A program made the position numbers and the translations under genes. From the IMG/VR virus record IMGVR_UViG_3300024999_000242, positions 1 through 36,110 of that record: DNA of 36,110 nucleotides; one strand, 5' to 3'. Position 1 is the first letter of the stretch; every line of letters begins with the position of its first letter. The notes beneath the pieces are model-generated. The model saw only the letters and a list, made by a program, of their open reading frames with translations, did not search any database and had not been told where the DNA came from. Positions 24,501 to 30,658 of the stretch are shown here, piece by piece. Source of the stretch: a virus.

Positions 24501-26155
24501 TTTGACATACGACCTTGAATACTATCAAGGTATTTAGCGTTTTCACGTTCTGCACTACCAAATGAGTTAATTGCCGCTTGTGTAGCTCCCTCAACACTTT
24601 GCCAATTTTGCATTATTGCATTTAATACAGGGGCTTGTCTAACTCCACTTGCTAATTCTCCTAAATATTGTTTTTGCTCATCATTAAGAGTACCCCATAC
24701 TTTTTGCATATCCGATAAAATATCAAAAGTACTTCTCAATTGACCATTTGTAGTTTGAATATCTACTCCAGCAATTTCTTTAAACCCTTGTTGAAGTTTT
24801 GGCATTAAACCATCAATTTCTTCTCCAATATCAGTTACTCCACGCAATCTTTGTGAAATTGTTATCAATCCAGAAGAAACCTTTTCCATATTCCTTAAAG
24901 ATTCATAACCACCTGTTAATAGTCCCGTTAATTGTTCAACACTTGTTCCTGTCTGTGCCAAAGTTCCAGAAGTTCTTTGAAGTCCATCAGTTAAATTATT
25001 TGTATCTACTGCATACTTGTTGGACACTTCATTGAGGAGGTCAATAACATGTGAAGTATTAGTAGCTTCCATTTGATAACCACGTAATACAGCTATAATT
25101 GACCCTGCGGCTTCTGTTACATCAGTAATACCATCACCTACATTAGTGAGAATTAAAGCTTGTTTACTTAAATCAAAAGATTCTTGTAAATCAAAACCAG
25201 CTTTTGCAAAGGTACTTGTTGCTTCTATGACATCTTTTCCTGTTCTGCCTATAGTAACTCCCATTTCATAAGCTTGGTCTGTGAATAATTTCATTTGTGT
25301 TTTTGAAATATCCGTCACTTTGTTGAGTTCGGTTAAACTTGCATCCAATTCGACAACTGTATTTATTCCTTCTCTTAAACTTCTCAAAGGGGCGTATAAA
25401 AGTGCCGCTGCTGCCGACCAAATGGCAAGTTTTCCCAAATCCTTTACAAAAGTTGTAGCAAATCTATCCGATTCTTTCATAACACGAGTTGTTGCTTTTC
25501 TTACCTCATTCATTCCAGCAGTAGCTTTGGCTGTTTGAATATCTATGGCTTTTGTCACATCACTTACTTGTTTTAAAGAAGTGTAATCACTAGCATTTAA
25601 GTTATTAACTCGTTTTGCAATCGAGGACATTTCTGTTTCGTTATAACTTTTACCATAAGTTGTTTTTAGATTTTGATTTTTTATAGCAAATAAATCTTTA
25701 TATTCAGCAATTTGCTTTTGAATTGTAGCATTTACTTGTTTCTCTGCTTCATTTTGTTTATTTATTGTATTAACAACATTTGTTTTTACATTCAATACAC
25801 CTGAATGTTCTTTTTCAGCTTTTGTTAACATCTGTACTAATTGTACTTGTTCTTTTTTAGTAAGATTAACAAACTCTTCTTGTTGTCTATATTTTGATGC
25901 AAGTTGTATATATTGTTGAGCATCTATTTGTTGGGTTTTTCTTAAATGATTTAACTCTTGTAAAGAAACATTTTGTTTATTTTGAGCCTGTGTAGTTTTT
26001 CTTGTTTGTTGTTCAGTCTGTTTCATTTGTTCATTAATTGTTGAATTAATTTTTACATCGAGTTTATATTTTTTAGATAAACTATCAAGATAACTAGAAT
26101 ACTCTTTTTCTAGTTCTTTTTTATTTATTAATTGCATTTTTACACCTAGTGCCAT
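21578..26155 (-). CDS. Tape measure protein
   Basis: The protein is 1525 residues. The N-terminal 230 residues are coiled coil (Gln/Lys-rich, ESDRFATTFVKDLGKLAIWSAAAALLYAPLR), followed by the TP901-type tape-measure core (LDASLTELNKVTDISKTQM, FAKAGFDLQESFDLSKQALILTN-like region). Several hydrophobic helices lie at about 570-670 (GIVNLTDYLGLLNVVVAITI, LAPLALAAGIYAVV type), then long coiled coils to about 1300. The C-terminus (YHEGIDSGFVGG, LLKGELIINPIQ) is a common tail end of these proteins. It sets tail length and helps DNA enter the cell; at 1525 residues a tail of roughly 200 nm or more would be expected by the usual rule. ATG 26155 follows GAGGTGG. Confidence 0.92.
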   Translation of the reverse strand: MALGVKMQLINKKELEKEYSSYLDSLSKKYKLDVKINSTINEQMKQTEQQTRKTTQAQNKQNVSLQELNHLRKTQQIDAQQYIQLASKYRQQEEFVNLTKKEQVQLVQMLTKAEKEHSGVLNVKTNVVNTINKQNEAEKQVNATIQKQIAEYKDLFAIKNQNLKTTYGKSYNETEMSSIAKRVNNLNASDYTSLKQVSDVTKAIDIQTAKATAGMNEVRKATTRVMKESDRFATTFVKDLGKLAIWSAAAALLYAPLRSLREGINTVVELDASLTELNKVTDISKTQMKLFTDQAYEMGVTIGRTGKDVIEATSTFAKAGFDLQESFDLSKQALILTNVGDGITDVTEAAGSIIAVLRGYQMEATNTSHVIDLLNEVSNKYAVDTNNLTDGLQRTSGTLAQTGTSVEQLTGLLTGGYESLRNMEKVSSGLITISQRLRGVTDIGEEIDGLMPKLQQGFKEIAGVDIQTTNGQLRSTFDILSDMQKVWGTLNDEQKQYLGELASGVRQAPVLNAIMQNWQSVEGATQAAINSFGSAERENAKYLDSIQGRMSKFTSSVQMMWNNAISSDFIKFVVSAGTGIVNLTDYLGLLNVVVAITITYFTVFSKSMILAPIINVATIAISGFTKSLGIAGIAALRLNTILGMFAPLALAAGIYAVVKAFDVLIVTVEEQREKVQALSDELKNLQSTKDQLLAKENRTEQEEKYLKILEKQKEALKDNLAYETKLLVRKQYGDNSSPKIADSAFTIGSEVGSIYGEESNNDIDLLKKYNEEIKNLDDNNKNSAKTYEDLKNKIAEKTESLTKEYSEIQKNIKVLDESNEQGSEEYKILTERAKAIESVILQESNLSKSTNDVNNAINSQTISFGDLAKTIIEARESISDINSALDEYKETGKFSTDTLISLIDKYPSLLQYLNDEKSLYSELVKLQNDKVTSVQDSLNSQISLLKDNLNNTFKVYQSDVDNFKNAQQAKMFIMSKLGEKILQINELIASAEYAGSPEAQYYLGNKLAALETAKAGINKQLDNFFGLKSVDIKKLVTDVSKTDKSKKDTSLSDILTKEQEYQNKVIEAENKSNNLLNEEYEARKNNLDLEEKAQKSLLAYYESQRNVAKSKGLEDELNEKILGVQGKLADIEKTRKDINQDITTSVEKQQDLYKQQKESIQEVIDLTEKMIKQQKEDEINALKEEIDAYEKIINAKKEQLKLTEEQHDYEKDISEKQKGISTIQNRLLELSLDDSRESQAERLKLEEELAKLTTDLEETQHDRSIQLQEDALDTELEQFKDTKEDEIQTIQDYLNKSGQLTADAMALINSQSDSVYANLVKWNKLYGTSVEQDISTAWDKAKSALQSYKTELGVIDVENAFNEIDEDAIVAQMQMNSLEWTSASESEKERLHAENEELAKLIGAIYKNDGHWYKGTVKLYHEGIDSGFVGGLPLLKTNEEFAKLLKGELIINPIQMNRFMTNTLPQLSSVNNKGNIQIDSLLTINGNVDNTVMPRLETIVNQAVDKLVDTMGMRGISRNIKTVSI

Positions 26156-26179
26156 ATTACCACCTCACTTTCTGAGAAA

Positions 26180-26626
26180 TTATCTATAATTATCTAAATA
26201 ACCAATATTTCTATCATTGATTATCTCTACTTTTATTCCAAATTCTTTGCTTATCCTTTTTGCCGCCGACTCAATGAAATTACGAGCAGGATAATTATGA
26301 TACATATTATCAATACCTGTACTATCTTGATGTCCATAATTCAAATAAAAAGGAACATTCTTCGATTGGTTACTTCCGTCTACAACGGAGTAATAATCTA
26401 ATGCTCCTTCGTTAATGTATATCAACAATTCTCCATTTTCAGTTACCTTAGAATCCACAGATTCTAGTAAAGAGAAGGTGCGTTCATAGACCTCTGGTGT
26501 ATAGGAGTCATACACCAATCTCCCAATTTCTTCTCTTAATATCTGTTCACATCGTTTTTGAATGTCTTTAATAAATAAATTCATTTCATTTTGTATTTCT
26601 TTATCGGTAAGCAATGTTTTCACCAC
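26180..26626 (-). CDS. Phage structural/assembly protein upstream of the tape measure
   Basis: The protein is 148 residues. A helical start is followed by VYDSYTPEVYERTFSLLESVD, a strand pair (LLIYINEGALDYYSV) and a C-terminal part with HNYPARNFIESAAKRISKEF. The VYDSY-P-VY-RT motif is frequent in small proteins of Firmicute phage tail modules, possibly related in fold to tail completion (HK97 gp10) proteins, but that link is weak. It lies between the 181-aa gene and the tape measure, with a terminator upstream. Exact role unknown. Confidence 0.6.
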   Translation of the reverse strand: MVKTLLTDKEIQNEMNLFIKDIQKRCEQILREEIGRLVYDSYTPEVYERTFSLLESVDSKVTENGELLIYINEGALDYYSVVDGSNQSKNVPFYLNYGHQDSTGIDNMYHNYPARNFIESAAKRISKEFGIKVEIINDRNIGYLDNYR

Positions 26627-26636
26627 CTACAAATAT

Positions 26637-26668
26637 AAAACCCCTCCACAATTAAGTAGAGAGGTTTT
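26637..26668 (-). terminator. Terminator between the 181-aa and 148-aa tail genes
   Basis: AAAACCCCTC (26637-26646) pairs with GAGAGGTTTT (26659-26668), a 10-bp stem with one G-U pair and a 12-nt loop. On the - strand GGGGTTTTATATTT follows. It may reduce transcription into the 148-aa gene and tape measure. Confidence 0.7.
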
Positions 26669-26688
26669 ATATAGTTTATTATTAAATT

Positions 26689-27234
26689 TTATTTTTCTTT
26701 TTTAAGTCCATTGTTCCAACCTATCGCATCAGAAACAAATTTTAGTTTATTTTGGTCAATCTTATTTATCTGTTTTGGAATTTCTTTAATTATCTTTGAC
26801 CATCCATTTTTATCAGGGAAAGAATTAGCAATCTTAGTAATTCCTTTAGCAACAAGATTTTCTATGCTATTATTTATTGTCAATATATAGTTAATTTGTT
26901 CATCAAGACACTTTTTAATAAAACTCAATTCATTATCATTAACTCTATTAAAAATACTATCAACAATACCGCTTTCTTTAATTAAATCATATGTTTCTAT
27001 AATGTTATCACTAGATAAATCTAAATTTGAATATTGTGTCGAAATAACAAACTCATACCCCATCTGTTTTAAAGCACTATCAACATGTATTACTCCATTT
27101 TCATCCACAGAAGTACAGGTTTCTATAATATCCTCTATCATTTTCTTCTTAAAAGCAAATGGTAAATATTTTTCAATTATTATTAATTCAGGATTTTCTC
27201 TCACCTGTTCTATTGTTACTAAATTTGTATCCAT
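26689..27234 (-). CDS. Conserved phage protein, probable tail assembly factor
   Basis: I start at ATG 27234 (protein MDTNLVTIEQV), which has AAGGAGGAAAA upstream; the longer frame to 27276 has no ribosome site. The 181-residue protein is mostly helical (ENPELIIIEKYLPFAFKKKM, then NDNELSFIKKCLDEQINYIL) with a C-terminal GITKIANSFPDKNGW segment. Proteins of this pattern occur just before the tape measure in clostridial and related phages, the place of tail assembly chaperones. I did not find a slippery frameshift site at its end. The role is inference from position. Confidence 0.6.
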   Translation of the reverse strand: MDTNLVTIEQVRENPELIIIEKYLPFAFKKKMIEDIIETCTSVDENGVIHVDSALKQMGYEFVISTQYSNLDLSSDNIIETYDLIKESGIVDSIFNRVNDNELSFIKKCLDEQINYILTINNSIENLVAKGITKIANSFPDKNGWSKIIKEIPKQINKIDQNKLKFVSDAIGWNNGLKKEK

Positions 27235-27285
27235 TAATTTATTTTTCCTCCTTAAATTCCTCTTTAAATTTTTCACAAATAAAAG

Positions 27286-27307
27286 AGAGTAGATTTTACT
27301 CTACTCT
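27286..27307 (-). terminator. Terminator at the end of the FxLYD gene
   Basis: AGAGTAGA (27286-27293) and TCTACTCT (27300-27307) form a perfect 8-bp stem with a 6-nt loop overlapping the stop codon. On the - strand CTTTTATTTG follows. It closes the cargo-type transcription unit 27296-28048. Confidence 0.8.
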
Positions 27308-28048
27308 TACATCATTTATAAATATTCGTACCTTGTCATATTGACTATCATGTTTATGCATAATCTCAAACTCTTTCATATTACCACTTCTAAGTGTTTC
27401 TCCACTGTTGGTATAGTCTGAATCGAGAACTTGACCTGCACTATCTAAATATTCAGCAGTTACCTCAAAATAACTTATGTTTTCATTACTTACGTTTTTA
27501 ACTCTACCTTTTACATAAGAATAATTTCCATCAACATCCCAAGTCCAACCACTTTGTATTTCTAATTTAGGTGGTTCAGGCATATATTCATTAATTATTT
27601 CTGCATATTGAGTATCAAAATTCTTATTATATTCTCTTATCTGATTTGCATTTCTTTTATCTATTAGTTTTGAACCTTCAATTTGAAGTAATGAAATTCT
27701 AGCATTAGTCCCTGCTCTATCCATTTTATCATTTATTTTTCCTAGTATTGGATTTAAAGAAAGTTTATCTCTTAAACTATCAACTTTTAAAATACACTCA
27801 ATATAATCTTTGTCATTACCACTCAATGTATTAATATCTATTGAATTCTTAAATGTTTCTATTTCTTTGTTTATATCATAAGGTTTATCATTTAAAATAT
27901 ATGGAAATATCTTTTGTTCATGTTCATTATATTTGTCTATTAAATTCTGACTTACTAAATTTGATTTGTAGTTTGAATAAACAATTACTCCTGTCAAAAC
28001 CAAAACAGTCAAAATCACAATAATACTAATAAACAATTTCTTTTTCAT
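27296..28048 (-). CDS. Membrane-anchored FxLYD-domain protein; probable prophage cargo gene
   Basis: The protein is 250 residues. An N-terminal membrane anchor (about 4-25, LFISIIVILTVLVLTGVIVY) is followed by a helical region and, from about 165, an FxLYD domain: VKGRVKNVSNENISYFEVTA, then LDSAGQVLDSD and a GNMKEFEI strand. FxLYD domains are extracellular beta-sandwich units on Gram-positive surface proteins. The gene has its own promoter, a terminator over its stop, and a leader whose inverted repeat would block translation from read-through RNA. These features suggest cargo expressed by the prophage rather than a virion part. Function unknown. Confidence 0.75.
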   Translation of the reverse strand: MKKKLFISIIVILTVLVLTGVIVYSNYKSNLVSQNLIDKYNEHEQKIFPYILNDKPYDINKEIETFKNSIDINTLSGNDKDYIECILKVDSLRDKLSLNPILGKINDKMDRAGTNARISLLQIEGSKLIDKRNANQIREYNKNFDTQYAEIINEYMPEPPKLEIQSGWTWDVDGNYSYVKGRVKNVSNENISYFEVTAEYLDSAGQVLDSDYTNSGETLRSGNMKEFEIMHKHDSQYDKVRIFINDVRVE

Positions 28049-28145
28049 AATAAAAACCTCCTTTAATTTACAATATAATCATACTATTTTTTTACATAAT
28101 TGTACAATTATATTATATTATATGTATTAAAGGAGGTTTTTATTA
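28048..28145 (-). promoter_or_regulatory. 20-bp inverted repeat that would mask the ribosome site in read-through RNA
   Basis: TAATAAAAACCTCCTTTAAT (28048-28067) and its exact reverse complement (28126-28145) flank a 58-nt AT-rich spacer. The - strand arm next to the gene carries AAAGGAGG, the FxLYD gene's ribosome site, and the distal arm carries its complement. RNA coming from upstream would contain both arms and hide the site. RNA starting in the spacer lacks the distal arm. Confidence 0.75.
28078..28107 (-). promoter_or_regulatory. Candidate promoter of the FxLYD gene, overlapped by a palindrome
   Basis: On the - strand TTGTAC (28107-28102) and TATGAT (28083-28078) are 18 nt apart. The start of RNA would fall near 28070, just before the ribosome-site arm. 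A perfect 16-bp palindrome, ATAATTGTACAATTAT (28096-28111), covers the -35 box and may be an operator. Confidence 0.55.
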
Positions 28146-28162
28146 ATTATATATTATTTAAT

Positions 28163-28459
28163 TTATTCAAACAAGCCATCCATAACTTCATCATTTTTAT
28201 AATGTACCAATATTAATGTATATATATCTTTACCTTTATCTTCATAGAAAAACTTTACTGCACCTTGACTATGACCTTTCCAATCGTATGACTTTTTCAT
28301 ATATTTATCAATAAGTTTTTTATATCTAGGAAGCAATTCTTCTTTAGAAGAATATAGTTCAACCTTTTGATTTATTAACTTAGGTTCATTACCACAACCT
28401 ATTTGAATTCTTTTATTTAAGTCAAAATCATTTATAATTATTTTCCAATCTTTATTCAT
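28163..28459 (-). CDS. Unknown phage protein, 98 aa
   Basis: I start at ATG 28459 (MNKDWKIIINDF), with AGAGAGGT upstream; it overlaps the previous stop by 8 nt. The protein begins DWKIIINDFDLNKRIQIGCG, has a charged helical centre and ends with KDIYTLILVHYKNDEV. It is a compact alpha/beta protein without membrane segments. It is second in a two-gene operon under a consensus promoter next to the XRE regulator, so it may belong to lysogeny control or to cargo. No family is recognised. Confidence 0.55.
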   Translation of the reverse strand: MNKDWKIIINDFDLNKRIQIGCGNEPKLINQKVELYSSKEELLPRYKKLIDKYMKKSYDWKGHSQGAVKFFYEDKGKDIYTLILVHYKNDEVMDGLFE

Positions 28460-28730
28460 ATTTAACCTCTCTAATCTCACTAATCAAAGCCTTATTAATA
28501 TCTTCTGTCAAAATCACATCAACTTTTTCTTCAAGTTCTTCTTGAACAAACAGCTCCTTAATTCTAAGCCTACAAACATCTTCTTTAGCTTTTCTGTAAG
28601 TGTAGTTGATAATATCTACCCAACTATAAGGAAGTTTTTCATAATAGTAATTTTCAATCAATCCCAAACTGTAGTCAGTATCCATTTCACGAAGTTGAAG
28701 TCTTTCAAGGTTTTCTATAGTTCTATCCAT
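28452..28730 (-). CDS. Unknown phage protein, 92 aa
   Basis: I start at ATG 28730 (MDRTIENLERLQ), since AAGGGG is 8 nt upstream. The protein is acidic and helical: DYSLGLIENYYYEKLPYSWVD, then YRKAKEDVCRLRIKELF and a C-terminal EDINKALISEIREV. It is the first gene after the strong promoter at 28781-28809 with an operator-like repeat, the usual place of an early lytic or immunity gene controlled by the neighbouring regulator. No family is recognised. Confidence 0.55.
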   Translation of the reverse strand: MDRTIENLERLQLREMDTDYSLGLIENYYYEKLPYSWVDIINYTYRKAKEDVCRLRIKELFVQEELEEKVDVILTEDINKALISEIREVKYE

Positions 28731-28757
28731 TTTGAACACCCCTTTATAATATGTATT

Positions 28758-28770
28758 GGTAAGTTTTACC
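28758..28770 (-). promoter_or_regulatory. Operator-like inverted repeat just past the start of transcription
   Basis: GGTAA-GTT-TTACC lies about 5-15 nt downstream of the expected RNA start of the promoter at 28781-28809. A repressor bound here would block that promoter. The adjacent XRE protein is the natural candidate. Confidence 0.5.
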
Positions 28771-28780
28771 TTACAAGTAT

Positions 28781-28809
28781 ATTATAAAAGGAATATTTCA
28801 ATATGTCAA
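28781..28809 (-). promoter_or_regulatory. Perfect sigma-A promoter for the 92-aa/98-aa operon
   Basis: On the - strand TTGACA (28809-28804) and TATAAT (28786-28781) match consensus fully with a 17-nt spacer. No terminator separates this operon from the FxLYD gene, so read-through is expected. Confidence 0.88.
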
Positions 28810-28860
28810 TATAAATTCAATAAAAATGTAAAAATAATTTCAAAGTTCAATTAAACAAAA

Positions 28861-29406
28861 CTATCTGAGTAATAAAATTTCAAAAGCAAATCTATTATCT
28901 CTGTAATTATCTAAAAAATCATCTGCCAAAATCTGAAATTCTTGTATACCAAAATTATCAATAAACTTAGTTTTCTTATCTTGATATACTATTCTCAATA
29001 CATCCTCAGTTAAAGTACCTCTTTGATATAATTCATAAACTTGCTTAAAATCATTCAACATTTTTTCAAACTCATCTACCGAATACAAAAATTCTTCGGA
29101 TTCTTTATAGAAAATCTTCTCAACTGTAGTATTCAAAAACTTAGCAATATCTAAAGCTGTTGATAATGTTGCGTTTTGATACATATTTACTATATTGGAA
29201 AGTGTTGTTTTAGATATTCCTATTCCTTCTGCTAATTCTGTTTGAGACATGTTTTTTTCTGCTATAATTACTTTAAGTCTATTTTTTACAATATTAAAAT
29301 CAGGCTTATCTAACTCTGGTAGTAATGGCTGTAAATTCCCACCTAATTTTTCCTTTCCGCTATTATCTATTACTTTTTCAATATCTTTTTTCTTTATTTT
29401 ACTCAT
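28861..29406 (-). CDS. XRE-family (HTH_3) transcriptional regulator
   Basis: The start is ATG 29406 (MSKIKKKDIEKV), with AAAGGTG upstream; the longer frame lacks a site. The 181-residue protein has a Lys-rich leader, then a Cro/CI-type helix-turn-helix at about 42-100 (IIAEKNMSQTELAEGIGIS, then TLSNIVNMYQNATLSTALD), and an acidic helical C-terminal region that could dimerise. No peptidase motif is visible. It is flanked by two good promoters with inverted repeats, as expected for a phage repressor that controls itself and the neighbouring operon. Whether it is the main immunity repressor is unknown. Confidence 0.85.
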   Translation of the reverse strand: MSKIKKKDIEKVIDNSGKEKLGGNLQPLLPELDKPDFNIVKNRLKVIIAEKNMSQTELAEGIGISKTTLSNIVNMYQNATLSTALDIAKFLNTTVEKIFYKESEEFLYSVDEFEKMLNDFKQVYELYQRGTLTEDVLRIVYQDKKTKFIDNFGIQEFQILADDFLDNYRDNRFAFEILLLR

Positions 29407-29431
29407 ATGCTCACACCTTTCTCTTATATGT

Positions 29432-29460
29432 ATTATACTAGATAATATGTATTTTCTCAA
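29432..29460 (-). promoter_or_regulatory. Promoter of the XRE regulator
   Basis: On the - strand TTGAGA (29460-29455) and TATAAT (29437-29432) are 17 nt apart, 5/6 and 6/6 matches. RNA would start about 20 nt before the start codon's ribosome site. Confidence 0.8.
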
Positions 29461-29488
29461 TCAGAAAGATGTGTTGTTATGTAAAAGT

Positions 29489-29522
29489 ATTGTATTAATA
29501 TATTTATATTGTATAATACAAT
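29489..29522. promoter_or_regulatory. Operator-like ATTGTAT half-sites upstream of the XRE promoter
   Basis: ATTGTAT-A-ATACAAT (29508-29522) is a perfect 15-bp palindrome, and a third ATTGTAT half-site lies at 29489-29495. The cluster is 30-60 nt upstream of the XRE promoter in an otherwise gene-free gap (29407-29585). Confidence 0.5.
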
Positions 29523-29585
29523 AAATTATGATTGATTGCAAGAAATATTTATTTAATATGTTAAGACTAATTTTAATCTCCTTTT

Positions 29586-30194
29586 TTAATTATTATTTAA
29601 TACTATCTGAGCTTTTATAATATCATCTTTATTAAAATATTTTTGTTTTAATGATTTTATACTATAAAATATATCTCCTTCCTTACCATATCTATAAACT
29701 CTCTGTGCAAAATTATCTCTTTCATCATTAAAAGATAATATTACACATTCAAACCCAATATGATTTTCCTCGTTTGTTTTACTTAATTGATAAAGTCTGT
29801 TTGGGTTTTTATGATTTAAAGAATATGAAATGACATCAAAATTATATTTGTTAAAATCAATATCGTATTTGCTTTTTATAAATTCAAAAATTTCACTATT
29901 ATTAAAATTATAATTCCTATTAACATCTTCAAAATATTCATACTCATATTCATCTTCTACTATAAAACAAGTGTTTTCAATAAAATCAAATTCACAACTA
30001 AAAAACCAATCTTGCAAAACCATCTCTATACTTACATCAAACCATTCTCCATATTTTCTAAATTCTTTATAAAAATCATGAATATCCTTTTCTAAATTCT
30101 TTAATATAAATTCACTTAGAAAAATAACTCCCACTAATTTTAATTTGGGAGTAATACCTACATAATTTTGATATAATTGAATAAACTGTGACAT
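29586..30194 (-). CDS. C-terminal part of the T5orf172-type protein
   Basis: The frame has 202 residues from ATG 30194, but no Shine-Dalgarno lies near that ATG, and codons upstream of it (back to about 30253) clearly encode the first half of the nuclease domain. The visible part holds the helix with LEKDIHDFYKEF and the GEWFDVS ending of T5orf172, then a long acidic region (FIVEDEYEYEYFEDVN) and a C-terminal alpha/beta part with IGFECVILSFNDERDNF that I do not recognise. It is probably not made on its own. Confidence 0.6.
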   Translation of the reverse strand: MSQFIQLYQNYVGITPKLKLVGVIFLSEFILKNLEKDIHDFYKEFRKYGEWFDVSIEMVLQDWFFSCEFDFIENTCFIVEDEYEYEYFEDVNRNYNFNNSEIFEFIKSKYDIDFNKYNFDVISYSLNHKNPNRLYQLSKTNEENHIGFECVILSFNDERDNFAQRVYRYGKEGDIFYSIKSLKQKYFNKDDIIKAQIVLNNN

Positions 30195-30229
30195 TCTTTT
30201 TGATAAATCAGCAGTATAGCCAATTTTTA

Positions 30230-30448
30230 TTAATTTTGTATCTTCGTTATATAAAAATATACATAACCATAATTATTTATTCTTGTCATCTTTTCAATAA
30301 ATGAAAATTCATTTAAAACACAATTAGGAACATACCTAAAAACTGATTCATATTGTTCTTTCATGTTTTTCTCACACATAGAAATAAAATCTTCAATTTC
30401 CTCCTTGGTACATACCACATTTTCCATTAATTCATTCTTCTTTTCCAT
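30230..30448 (-). CDS. N-terminal part of the T5orf172-type protein
   Basis: The frame has 72 residues, with ATG 30448 preceded by AAGGCGG at 10-nt spacing. An acidic helical leader (TKEEIEDFISMCEKNMKEQY) leads into INNYGYVYFY, the first strand of the nuclease fold, after which the frame is lost and ends within seven codons. It has the ribosome site for the whole gene. If translated alone it is a truncated, inactive product. Confidence 0.6.
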   Translation of the reverse strand: MEKKNELMENVVCTKEEIEDFISMCEKNMKEQYESVFRYVPNCVLNEFSFIEKMTRINNYGYVYFYITKIQN

Positions 30449-30493
30449 AATTTAAATACCGCCTTTCATATTTTACGCCTTAAAATAGTAAAC

Positions 30494-30546
30494 AAGCAGG
30501 AAACCACTAAGGCTTGTGGCTTATTGGGAGCTACCCTATCCTGCTT
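30494..30546. ncRNA. Compact three-stem structured element, identity unknown
   Basis: AAGCAGGA (30494-30501) pairs with TCCTGCTT (30539-30546), enclosing two hairpins: CCAC/GTGG (30504-30507 and 30516-30519) and GGG/CCC (30526-30528 and 30534-30536). The segment is GC-richer than its surroundings and lies in the 5' leader of the T5orf172 gene on the - strand. It could be a structured leader RNA, a protein-binding site or a cruciform. It matches no riboswitch I can name, and the strand is not certain. Confidence 0.45.
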
Positions 30547-30597
30547 ATAAGTACTTACATCTCACTTCAGTACAAAATTTCTCTGTAAATATAAAAA

Positions 30598-30619
30598 AGA
30601 CACCTATAATTAGATGTCT
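30598..30619 (-). terminator. Terminator after the ORF6N-like gene
   Basis: AGACACCT (30598-30605) pairs with AGATGTCT (30612-30619), an 8-bp stem with one G-U pair and a 6-nt loop. On the - strand TTTTTTAT follows. The sequence is related to the terminator at 31502-31524. Confidence 0.85.
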
Positions 30620-30658
30620 AATAAATTTATTTATTATTTTAAAATTATTAATTAATTT

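Larger units (their letters stand above)
29586..30448 (-). pseudogene. T5orf172/GIY-YIG nuclease gene broken by a frameshift in a TA repeat
   Basis: Frame one ends shortly after INNYGYVYFYI. Frame two continues upstream of its first ATG as NEDTKLIKIGYTADLSKRMSQF. Joined, they give the typical T5orf172 start (GYVYFY, KIGYT, KR) and later LEKDIHDFYKEFRKYGEWFDVS. The break is at the TA run 30248-30253; two extra bases would explain it. The intact protein would be about 275 residues. A -1 ribosomal shift or an assembly error cannot be excluded. Confidence 0.75.

Noticed and set aside
28131-28180. Ribosome-site sequence AAAGGAGG on the + strand near 28131
   Set aside because: No start codon or convincing frame follows, and it overlaps the end of a - strand gene. 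It is better explained as the complementary arm of the inverted repeat.
30494-30546. tRNA, hammerhead, preQ1 or fluoride riboswitch identity for the three-stem element
   Set aside because: It is too short for a tRNA and lacks the conserved cores of those classes, so only an unknown structured element is reported.
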